DNA of 46,663 bases from Allomyces arbusculus. Its lineage: Eukaryota; Blastocladiomycota; Blastocladiomycetes; Blastocladiales; Blastocladiaceae. Where the stretch lies: contig JADHYV010000112.1 of the NCBI GenBank assembly GCA_027604705.1, forward strand, positions 1 to 46,663. Direction: 5' to 3'. Below are positions 32,953 to 42,076 of this stretch, piece by piece (position 1 is the stretch's first letter; each line of letters opens with the position of its first letter). The notes below the pieces were generated by a model. That model ran no database searches and was not told the origin of the DNA. It worked only from the letters and a program-made list of their open reading frames with translations. Both the position numbers and the translations under genes were made by a program.

Positions 32953-35628
32953 TCACTGTTTCCACCACTCGTGCACCTGCATCGTCTCCTCGTACTCGTC
33001 GCGCCACTCTTCCAGGACGCCATCGTCGCGCGGCTCGTCGTCGTCGTCGCCAAGATGCAACGACGCGAGTGCCGCGAGCAAAGGCGTCGAGACAGGCGAC
33101 GGCCGGTCGGCATCCGAGTCCGAGTCGGGTGTCGCTGTCCCGCGCCGCCGCGGGTGGTGTGCATGCACCACGTCGGGGAAATGGTGGGCGTGGAAGGCAG
33201 TGATGAGCGTGCAGATGTGTTCTTCGTGGCGCTAGAGCGAGAGAAAGTCAGTCATCACAGTGGGGATGGGGATGGGGATGGGGGAGAGCAACGCACCAGA
33301 CCGTCCGCGGCCTCGGCTTCCGGGTCGGTCGTCATCAGGTAATCGTCGACGAGTTTCGGCGTCAGGTGGTGGTAGATGAGCGAAATGAGGGCAATGTTGC
33401 CTACGCCAACCCGGTCCCCGTGTTAGTCTCTGTCCATTGTCATCCTCAACCATCGCCGAAGAAGAAAAAAAAACGTACTCTGCCGCCACTTCCGCGACAT
33501 GAACGGCATCTGCGCCTTGACCAACTTGAGCGCCGCCTTGACCAGCGCATAATTATGCGCCCCGCCCACCCACCGCTTCATCACATTGAACGTCTTGTGC
33601 TGGTACAGGAACAGCACGCGGTGCACGTGGCCTTTCGTTAGCGCGCGCAGCATGCGCAGCACATGCATCGCAGTCACCGCCGCGCTCCACGCCGTCAGCG
33701 ATCCCGCGGCTGTGTGCGGCATAACCAAATCGGACGGGAACGGCCAGACTGAGGGTGGCGGTGCGGTCGTCGGCGCCCACAGCCGGTCAATGTCGGGCAC
33801 GTTCAGGACTTGCAGGAGCGGCACGAGCCCGTTGCCGTCGACGAGCGTGTGCGCGATGTGGCTGCCCATGAGCGGGTGCACGAGCGTCGTGTGCCGCAGG
33901 AGCAGAGACAGGATCGACGCGGTCGCGAGCGCCGCGAGGTCGCGCTCGCGCCGGTCCGCGGCTTGCGCGGTGGTCGGGTGCGGGATCGGTGGGGTCAGCG
34001 CGGTTGCGGAGAGAAGGTGCAGGAGGTGCTGCAGGAACTTGTCGAGGTCCGGCAGGAGCGCGCTCTACACACACCCAACGCGAACGAGATCAGCCAAAGA
34101 CGGGGATAAAACGAACAAGCAGATCCCAAACCGTACGTAGATCGCCTTGACCGCATCCACATACTCGTCGAGTTCCGCCGGGTACTCTGGGTCGATTTGC
34201 GGCAACATGTGCGCAAACAACGACTCGCGCTGGTGCTTCTTGAACGTCTCCACGTACTCGCGCAGCGGCAGCGGCAGTCCTTCCTCCTCACGCGTCCCCG
34301 CACCCGCCGTATCCACATGCAATCCCGCGGCCACCGCCGCCATCCCCGCCTCGGCACTCGCGCGCCACTCGCCATCGCCCGGTAACGGCGACGGCGGCGG
34401 GGACGGTGCGGGCGACGGAACGGGCGAGACGGGCAGCAGTAAATGGTCCTGCGAGGACACTTTTTTCCGCGCGGCAAACATGCGCCGCGGCGGGTGGTGC
34501 GCGGTCGGTGGGGTCGGCATCGTCGGCAGGCGCGGTGGCGGCGCGGGGAGGTCGATCGCGGGGTACCGTGCGACGAGCAGTGACCACGCCTGCGCGTAAT
34601 CGTGCGGCGAGGCTTTCGTCTCGAAGGGTGGTGGCGCCGGGCCGACGGGCGAGTTGGAGGGACTCGCGGTGGCGGGGGACGTGGGAGGCGGGTTGAGGTG
34701 GTAGAAGCGCATCAGCGTCTCCTTGATGGCGCGCGCGCGCGGGAGGTCGCCGAGGTGGCCGAGGAGCAGCTTCCAGAGCGTGAGTGTGACCTAGTTGCGA
34801 AATTAAAGCGTCAATACAACGGCCAGCGAAGAAAACAGTGCCGCGGAAATCACTTTTTTCAACAGCGGCAATGGCGTCCTGTCCGGGTCAGCTCGGGCCA
34901 GAAACCGGATCAGCGCGAGCGCGTAGGGCGGCTCGCCAAAGTCGAGCGGGATCTGGAAGTGGTAGCACGCGAGCACGTGCGCAAACATGCACCCGAGCAG
35001 GACGCGGAGGTCGGCTGGGACCGTGACCACGCTCGCAGCCGTCGAATTGATGATACTCGTCTTGGTCACGGCATCGAGGTCGTCGAGCGCCGCGCGGAGC
35101 CGCGGCCAGAGGCACGCGAGAAACCCGGCCTGCGCGAGCCCCGTATGCGTGCGTTTCAGGGAAATGATCCACGGGTCGCGGCTAGATTGGCGCGTCGGCA
35201 CGCCAATCGCGATCCAGTGCAACCGATCGAGTGCGGTGCGCCAGGTGGTCGTGTCGAGCGCGTCGAGCAAACGGCCAATCTCGCGCTTGTGGTCTGGCCA
35301 CGACATGTGGTGCCATCTTTCTGGGATGCGATGCGTTGGTCCGCGATCAAACGCAGGGACATGATGCGACGAAATGGCGCACCTTCAAACGGAATGTCGC
35401 GCGGAACGAGGCCGTCCTCGCCAATTGTAAAGAATGCGGCGAGTTCACGGTCGATCGTGTCGTATTCCTCGTTGTTGTAGTTGGTGATCTACGCGCTGGC
35501 GATGAGGGCGCCGATCTTCGAAATCAAGTCTCGGTGCAGACAAATACCGGAAGAGCGTCGAGCATGTCTGCGGGGTCGGCAACCAGCTGGTCGCTTGTTC
35601 CTGCCGGCGAGGCCGTGAGCGACGCCAT
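32953..35628 (-). CDS. FAR11: Far11/STRIP-type STRIPAK scaffold subunit
   Basis: Seven exons: 35628-35548, 35488-35383, 35320-34854, 34790-34137, 34064-33479, 33400-33297 and 33231-32953, 758 aa; all six introns (59-78 nt) keep phase. Family landmarks: the N1221-like N-terminus (NNEEYDTIDRELAAFF, ERWHHMSW), PLLKKVTLTLWKLLLGHLGDL rebuilt across intron 3, IKETLMRFYHLNPP, a Pro/Ser linker, then the C-terminal YQHKTFNVMKRWVGGA and KAQMPFMSRKWRQSNIALIS, the last rebuilt across intron 5 and matching the GRKWRQSNM block of STRIP1/Far11. In STRIPAK this subunit scaffolds PP2A and germinal-centre kinases and controls mating arrest, cell fusion and development. The tail is acidic (LGDDDDEPRDD). Intron 6 holds a GGGGAT repeat and intron 5 a T run. 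It is divergent from CK2 beta. Confidence 0.88.
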
Positions 35629-36134
35629 GGTTGGTAGTTGTTCTGTGACTGTTGCTGTGCGGGTAGAGATTGCTGGATGGCCGGCCACGCAGCCGACAGG
35701 CCGCGAACACCCAATTTTCGGGCAACAGCAAAGAGCAGGCGCGCCGTGCTATTGCTTGCGGGCAGTTACTTGTCGACCTGGGCGCTGGTGAGCTCGAAAT
35801 ATTGTCGCGTTAATGTCGATTGTTTGACGATCAGAAGTGGTGGGTGTGCAGGAGACATGCAGGGACGCTTCGCGACGTGAGCCACGTGAATTCCCCACCG
35901 CACCTCCACCGCACGCGTCGTCCGTCGCGCTGGGGCACGTGCGGGCGCATGACCTCGACGCGCACCGCCCACCGCACGTTCGGCCGAGCTACGCCCCCAC
36001 CAACGCACGACCATCGATCACGCCACAAGAAACCACCAACACCGCTCGCCCCGCGCGGCACCCGACTTGCCGCAAACGCCTCGTGCGCACCTTCTGTACA
36101 TACGCGCCTGCGCCGGCCCCGCCACTCCCGCGCC
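35629..36134. other. Divergent promoter region
   Basis: 506 bases between the start codons of the STRIP gene and the CK2 beta gene. The half next to CK2 beta is C/A-rich leader sequence. No gene seen. Confidence 0.5.
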
Positions 36135-36965
36135 ATGAACCTGTCGGAGCGCTCGAGCGACCTGTCCTCGGGCTCGTCCGAAGGCAAGTACTGGGTCGAG
36201 GAATTTCTCGAGGCGCGCGGGCACGAGTACTTTTGCAATGTCGACGAGGACTTTATTCTCGACCGGTTCAACCTGACGGGCCTGAACGCCGAGGTCGAGT
36301 GGTACCCACAGGCGCTCGACGTGATTCTCGATCGCGCCGACACGCACACAATCAACGACGAGATTACGCGCACGCGGCTCGAGCGCGCCGCCAGCACGCT
36401 CTACGGCCTCATTCACGCGCGGTTTATCCTGACGGCGCGCGGCATGCAAAAAATGGCCGACAAGTACCGCCGGCACGACTTCGGCACGTGCCCGCGCGTT
36501 CTGTGCGGCGGCGCGCCCGTGCTGCCCGTTGGGCTCGACGACGTGCTCGGTAAATCCAAGGTCAAGCTCTACTGCCCGAAATGCCAAGATATCTACACGC
36601 CCAAACTCGCGCGCCACGCCAACCTCGACGGCGCGTTTTGGAGTACCACGTTCCCGCACCTCATGCTCTCTAGCCACCCAATGGCGATTCCGGCCGACCA
36701 CCGGCCCGCCGACCACCCCATGGATAAAGTGGGCTTGCCCGAACACCCGCTCGAGACCTACACGCCCAAGATTTTCGGGTTCCGGATCCATGCCGTCGCG
36801 TCGCGCCAACGCGCACGCCAGAAGTTGCGCGAACTCGTCGAGCGCGCGCCAGAGCCCGGGAAGCCAACAACGGCCGTGAACGCAAGTGCCGCGGCCGGTG
36901 CCGTGTCGGCCGCGTACATGGCCGGCGAGTTTGACATGGCCGTCGACGCTGTGCCACAAGCATGA
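36135..36965 (+). CDS. CKB1: Casein kinase 2 regulatory subunit beta
   Basis: Single exon, 276 aa. SSGSSEGKYWVEEFLEARGHEYFCNVDEDFI is split here as WVEEFLEARGHEYFCNVD and DFILDRFNLTGL, the standard CK2 beta N-terminus including Ser autophosphorylation-type sites. TLYGLIHARFILTARGMQ and KYRRHDFGTCPRVLC lead to the four-Cys zinc site (CPRVLC near 119, CPKC near 146-149), then VKLYCPKCQDIYTPK, HANLDGAFWSTTFPHLML and PKIFGFRIH. CK2 beta dimerises through the zinc ribbon and joins two catalytic subunits. The loop after LDVILD, strongly acidic in animal CK2 beta, is here much less acidic (RADTHTINDE), and there is an Ala/Val-rich C-terminal extension of about 45 residues. I chose the Met at 36135 by family alignment; the frame is open further upstream. 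Confidence 0.93.
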   Translation: MNLSERSSDLSSGSSEGKYWVEEFLEARGHEYFCNVDEDFILDRFNLTGLNAEVEWYPQALDVILDRADTHTINDEITRTRLERAASTLYGLIHARFILTARGMQKMADKYRRHDFGTCPRVLCGGAPVLPVGLDDVLGKSKVKLYCPKCQDIYTPKLARHANLDGAFWSTTFPHLMLSSHPMAIPADHRPADHPMDKVGLPEHPLETYTPKIFGFRIHAVASRQRARQKLRELVERAPEPGKPTTAVNASAAAGAVSAAYMAGEFDMAVDAVPQA

Positions 36966-37487
36966 GTGCTGCCCGTGTCGATTGATTTTGTTTCGGTTTC
37001 TTTTTGACGTTCATTCAGCTCGGCTTGCAATCTTCCTCCATTTTTTCGTGGCCGTTTGTTTGGGTTCGTGTTTTTGTTGATTTCCACTGGGCGTTTCCTT
37101 CTATATATTCCTGAATACAGACAGCCTGACTCATCTCATGCGCGAATATCCGTGGAGGCAACGTGCACGAACCAGGATTGCAGGAAGGATTGCAGCGGAT
37201 ATCGACGGCGATTATCGGCGCTCTTCGTCAACTTTCACATCCGCTTTGAAAAAAGAATGAGTTTATTTTTGCAGGCATTAACGTTCTCCACCAGAACGCA
37301 GCCGCGCAACCGTGGCAGACCTGGCGCTACGTCAACTCACACTACCGCAGAACCAGTCTGCTCTCCATGGTGTGCGCACTCACAACGGCCGCGGCGACAG
37401 TCAAGCAAGCAACACTGCTAAAATTGTCTCAAGTACATTGCACCCTACATATATACTTTACATCCTTCACCCATTCCTCCTCCTTCA
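36966..37487. other. Convergent intergenic region
   Basis: 522 bases between the stops of CK2 beta and the first DUF707 gene; T-rich just after the CK2 beta stop, as in a 3' UTR. No gene seen. Confidence 0.5.
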
Positions 37488-39219
37488 CTACACCATCCGT
37501 GGGTACCACCACGGCACGCCCGCCATCTCCCCCATCTCGCCTGGCTCCTCAAAACACGTATCCGTCCGAATTGCGTGCGTCGGCCGCATCTCCCCAAACG
37601 TGCGGTAATCGTGGAACACGTCGCGCCGCCCCAGTCGGCCACAAAGTGCGGTGCGCATCGACGCGGCCCAGGGCGCGCCGCTGATCAAGCCCGTCTCGAC
37701 GTGCGCGCAGAACCAGTTAATCAAGTCGCCGGTCGCTCCGGACTCGCGCATGTTCCGGCTCGTGCTCCCGGAAAAGGTCTTGGTGTCGAGATGTTTCATA
37801 GGGTAGGCGTCGAGGATCGCGAAACGGCAGTACCCGACGGTGCCTAGCAGAGGGGGGGGGGGGGGGAGAATTAGGACCAGGTGAGAAGCCGTTGCAAGGA
37901 CCAGACGAGATAGGAATAGGGTGGAGAGCGTACTGCACACCGGGTAGAGCATGTTGTCGATGCCCCAGGCCGACCGGGCGTCCCATGGAATTAGCGTCCA
38001 TGCGCACGCGTAGGCGCCGCGCGAGATGACTAGTCAGACGAACAAGTGCGATGAATTCACCGCATAGAGTTTGAACATGATGGTGGCCAAGAGCTCGGGC
38101 TAAACGTACTCGGCGCCATCATTTCAATGAAATCTGCGGTCAAGGTTCGGCGCGTTGGTGAGTTTTGCAAACCAGGACGAGAGCACAGAAAAGAACGACC
38201 CGCAACGTACTTGCCCAATGGCCGACCTTGTACAGCGGCACGCGCCGCTCGATCCGGCCTTGCGCGAAATGCTCACCCATAGTCAGCGCCGACTGCGCAA
38301 AGTGCACATTGTACTTTTTCATGGCCTTGGTCGCGTCGACCGGGTCCCACTCGAGATCTATGCTCACGTCGTCGTCGAGCAACCAAATATAATCGTAGGC
38401 GAGCGCGACTTCGGGCGGAACAAATCGCTTGACAAACCAAAACTTGTTCTGCCCGCGCCCTCGCACGGTTGTGACTTTCGGATACCAATCAAACTCGGTC
38501 CAGGTGCTGTTGTCCCACACGCACAGCAAGAATGCGAAATTGTCGAGTCCAAACTGCTGCACGAGCTCGTCAACGCGGCGTTTTGATGATTGGCCCGCAG
38601 GGACGACGACGAGACCGAGCTTGCGCCCGGCACTGGGAGGCTCGATGTTGGCCGACTGGTCGTCCCAAAAGGCCACGTCTGGGTCGATCCGCGACCGGTA
38701 GTGCTGGAACACGTCGTCGCTGGCCACGGCCGCGGCTTTTCGGTCGCGGTCCGGCCGTAGCTCGGCATCGCCGCGGGCTGGCGGGAACCAATCGAGGTGG
38801 GGATCGATAACGGGCGTTTCGGCAGCAACTGGAGCGGCCACGTCAACGACGCTGGCCGCAGCAGCATCTACGTCGGTCGCGGCAAGTAACGTGCTCGTTG
38901 CGCCACCTTGGTTGAGGTCGTGGGTGGTCGTGGCCAAAGTCGATGAATCTGATGGACTCGAGCGCAACACGAGGCCCAGCAAGACGAGCGCCGCGATAGC
39001 AACGGCAGCAAGCACGGTCCGGCGGCGATGTGGGCCTGTTGCAGAGTACAGCAGCTTGCGCAGTGGCCTCGGAGCAATGAGCGGGGGCCGTCCAGGGTGG
39101 GGCGACTTGAGCAGGAGCGACTCGCCGTCGGTCACGGAACTGCCGCGGCTGTGCGGAGCGTCATCGTCGTCGACCAGATCGTAGGCCGGGGTCGTGCGCC
39201 GGCTCAGGAGGTCGGGCAT
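37488..39219 (-). CDS. DUF707-family type II membrane protein, likely glycosyltransferase (copy A)
   Basis: Four exons: 39219-38211, 38133-38110 (24 nt), 38029-37934 and 37843-37488, 494 aa; all junctions are phase 1. The N-terminal 75 residues are cytosolic, then one membrane helix (TVLAAVAIAALVLLGLVL), then a lumenal domain. DUF707 landmarks: GLVVVPAGQSSKRRVDELV, NKFWFVKRFVPPEVALAYDY, IWLLDDDVSID as the DxD-like site, and NFIEMMAP plus ISRGAYACAWTLI, which together rebuild the EMMAPVFSR.AW block only when the 24-nt microexon is included. GYCRFAILDAYPMKHL follows. DUF707 proteins have a GT-A-like look and Golgi topology; their substrates are poorly known. I chose the Met at 39219 over the open frame extending to 39378. 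Intron 3 carries a 15-base C tract. Confidence 0.85.
37852..37866. repeat. Homopolymer run of 15 G (C on the gene strand)
   Basis: Lies in intron 3 of DUF707 copy A, six to nine bases before the CTAG acceptor, so on the transcribed strand it is the polypyrimidine tract. Confidence 0.95.
38110..38133 (-). other. 24-nt microexon of DUF707 copy A
   Basis: Flanked by CGCAG and GTACGT on the minus strand. Encodes NFIEMMAP with help from the neighbouring phase-1 bases, exactly the conserved family motif that would otherwise be missing. Confidence 0.8.
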
Positions 39220-39699
39220 GCTGGCACCGAGCGCACAAGGATGATCGAAGGGGGGGAACGTTGATGGCGTGGGGAGGACGAGAGCGGCCGCGGAGAGAAG
39301 GAAAGCGCCCCGAAAGCGCGCGGGCAGAACAAAAGGGACGGCGTCGACAGGGAGAGTCTGGCGGGCCCTCGTTGGCACGCCGCGCCGCCAGTTGAGATCA
39401 CGTTCAGGGAGGAGAGACAGGGTTCATCGGCGGTGCGCCGCAACCGTACTGCTGCCGGTCAGGCTGAGGGGCCCTTGTTCCACCATCTTGACTTCCGCAG
39501 TCTTCCGCGTGACGTGGAGAGGGCCGCATCTTGATCGCAACCTGATCCCTCGCTTGTCCGATCCCCTATCTCTCCCTCACGCTCGCCCCTCTCTCTCGTC
39601 CTCTCGCGCGGTTCCTCCAAGTCTTTCTCCCAGCAACGCACTCGACCAGCGCCATCCTCTCGCCTGCACTGCCGCCTGCCGCTCCCGCCTGCCGTCACC
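39220..39699. promoter_or_regulatory. Shared divergent promoter of the DUF707 pair
   Basis: 480 bases between the start codons of two head-to-head paralogues, so both promoters must lie here unless leaders contain introns. No TATA box is obvious; the right half is C/T-rich. Confidence 0.5.
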
Positions 39700-41544
39700 A
39701 TGTCCGCAGCGCTGCTCCCGCGCACCAGCGCCGACAGCGGCCTCGACATTTCTGCACCCGTCGACGACGCACCGCAGCACAAGCTTGATACCGGCCGTGC
39801 TCCCGCCCTGCGCCGTGCCTTGCGCACCTGGCCGCTCGTTCTCGCCGCGATCGCCGTGCTCGTCACGACCGCTTGGGTCCTGGGCCCTCGAACGAGGTGG
39901 CAGCGACCTCAGCTCGTTGACCTGGCACCGGCGGCAGCCGCATTTGGCGCCGACTCTCCCATACCATCGCGCAATCCTGGCGTACCTGCCAGTTCGACCA
40001 CTGCACGGCTGCTGATGCACCCGCCGCCCGCATCAAGCGCCTTCCGCTTCTTTGAGCGCGAACCCGGCAACCTGCGCCGAATCGCCAACGGCAATGCTCC
40101 GCGCGACCCGCCGCTCGAGCGTAAAATGGGCTTGCTGGCGATGCGCGTGAGGTCATCGTCGCCAACCAAGTCGGTGCTGAGGATCCTGACTGAGTTTGAC
40201 CGCGCCGGGTTCGATATTACCCTGTTCCACGCCGACGACAATTACGCCAAACTTTGGTGTAAGGTGCCGGGCTACGAGCGGTGGGCGACCGTGCACGCCA
40301 CGGGACAGTCCAAGTGGTGGTTTGCCAAGCGGTTCCTGACGCCCATGGTCGTGGATAATTACGACTTCGTGCTTGTCTGGGACGACGACGCGATCTTGCC
40401 CGAAGGGTGGACGCCCGACCAGTACGTGGCGCTACTCAAGGCGTTTGACTTGCACGTTGCGCACCCAGTTGTCGTGCCTCTGCCAGCCGAGGACGTCGAC
40501 GACGCTGCCGGCCAGACGAAGGCCGGGAATAGCGACGATATGCCAGATACCGACGCGGGCCGTACAGCTCTTCACCGCCGCGGCACCGACGTCGTGATTG
40601 ACGAGCCCGCACCGGCCAACTCGACGACCAACGGCACGACCAGCAGCACCTCAAGCGAGTTTGACCAAGTAATCGGCCAATTCACGACACGTATCGCGAC
40701 CGACTTCCCGATCTTCTCGCGCGCCGCTTGGCCATGCACGTGGCGGCTCATCTCGTACGACGGCACGACCAACGAGGGCACCTGGTACCCGACGTGCGCC
40801 GCACACGGTTTGTGCCGGTTCGCGATCATCGACTCGTTCCCCGTCGGCCGGCGCGGACCCGAACCCGACCCGCGTGCCGGATCCGACGACACGTCGAGCG
40901 ACAGGCGCATGCAGGCACTGTGCGCCGCCGCGGAATTTTCCGATGCACCGCACGCGCCGCTGCAGTACGAAGTCGTCGACACAATCGACATCCCGCGGTT
41001 GCCGCCGCCCCATGTCGCCGACGCTGCGCGCAAGGCCAAGGAGGACCGCGACCGGAAACTCGAGGACCTTGCGCGCGAGTTGCACGTGACAGTGCCCGAG
41101 TTGCTCGACGAGCTCGAGCGCGAGAACGATCCGGCTGTCGCGATCGCGCCCGGGAGTGTTTCCCCACCGCTCGACGTCGTGCCGTGGCACGCATCGGACC
41201 GCGTGCGCGCCATGTGTACCTACTGGTCGTCACGTCCAAAGTCGGCACCGCTGCGTGCGTTCACCAAGGACGACGTCGAGGGGAAACACACGTGCCCGGA
41301 ACCGCACTGGCCCGCGGAAAATTTACCGTGGTGGGCGGATCAACTCATGTCGCCCGCGGATGCGCGGGCCGCGGGACCGCCGCCACAGAGGACCGGGTTC
41401 ATGTTGGCAAGGGATCGCGAGATGGCACGGACTCGTGCGCTCAGGCAGTTGATTGATGATGAGCGTCGTCGCGTGCGCGAGAAGCAGGAGATGGCAGCGT
41501 GGTATGGCGCGCCGTACGAGCTCGGTAATTGGGGCAGTCGGTAA
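39700..41544 (+). CDS. DUF707-family type II membrane protein, likely glycosyltransferase (copy B)
   Basis: Single exon, 614 aa. A cytosolic tail of about 45 residues is followed by one membrane helix (WPLVLAAIAVLVTTAWVLG) and a lumenal domain. Family landmarks: MGLLAMRVRSSSPTKSVLRIL, DITLFHADDNYAKLW, SKWWFAKRFLTPMVVDNYDF, VLVWDDDAI as the DxD-like site, then DFPIFSRAAWPCTWRLISYD and LCRFAIIDSFPV. An insert of about 60 Asp/Thr/Ser-rich residues separates the DxD region from the SRAAW block. After the domain comes a 200-residue extension containing a charged helix (ARKAKEDRDRKLEDLARELH). Compared with copy A it is intronless, longer and clearly diverged, so the duplication is old. It may be a retrocopy or have lost introns; the head-to-head order does not decide this. 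Confidence 0.88.
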   Translation: MSAALLPRTSADSGLDISAPVDDAPQHKLDTGRAPALRRALRTWPLVLAAIAVLVTTAWVLGPRTRWQRPQLVDLAPAAAAFGADSPIPSRNPGVPASSTTARLLMHPPPASSAFRFFEREPGNLRRIANGNAPRDPPLERKMGLLAMRVRSSSPTKSVLRILTEFDRAGFDITLFHADDNYAKLWCKVPGYERWATVHATGQSKWWFAKRFLTPMVVDNYDFVLVWDDDAILPEGWTPDQYVALLKAFDLHVAHPVVVPLPAEDVDDAAGQTKAGNSDDMPDTDAGRTALHRRGTDVVIDEPAPANSTTNGTTSSTSSEFDQVIGQFTTRIATDFPIFSRAAWPCTWRLISYDGTTNEGTWYPTCAAHGLCRFAIIDSFPVGRRGPEPDPRAGSDDTSSDRRMQALCAAAEFSDAPHAPLQYEVVDTIDIPRLPPPHVADAARKAKEDRDRKLEDLARELHVTVPELLDELERENDPAVAIAPGSVSPPLDVVPWHASDRVRAMCTYWSSRPKSAPLRAFTKDDVEGKHTCPEPHWPAENLPWWADQLMSPADARAAGPPPQRTGFMLARDREMARTRALRQLIDDERRRVREKQEMAAWYGAPYELGNWGSR

Positions 41545-42076
41545 GAAGGGAGTTGGGGGGGGGGGGGAATGTCGTTGTCTGTCGTGTGCTGGCAATGTTT
41601 GTGTAGGTATCGTGGTCTAGTTCGAGTAATAATCCATTTGTGTTTTGTTTGCTACACTTCAACGCTCCGCGGCTCCGATTCGGATGATTTTTGCACTTTT
41701 TCCAACCCACTGGGTGGAGAAGGCTCCAGACGACATCGCAAGCGCCTCGTCTTGGCCTGGAGCAACTCGCACTCGCCTCGCACAGCCACGTCGAGGATGG
41801 TCACGCTTGCGTCCACGTGTTGATTTTGCGCCGACTTGACCACATCATCCATGTCGACGACGCCACATCGTGGACGCGGTGGGATGCGGGGGCCAAGGGA
41901 ATGGAGCGACCCAATCTAAACAAATGAAGCACGACCGAGACGCACTTGACAGTGTGATCAAACATTTTGCTCCAGCAAGAACGGTCGTCGCCATCTCTAT
42001 TTACTCATCTCCATCCATCCATTCTTGCACACACAATGCACCTCACCTCCACAGCAATCAAGGAACGCTTGGACGC
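41545..42076. other. Convergent intergenic region with G run
   Basis: Between the stops of DUF707 copy B and the GH19-like gene. A run of 13 G lies at 41555-41567, just after the first stop; the rest is AT-richer than the genes. No gene seen. Confidence 0.55.
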
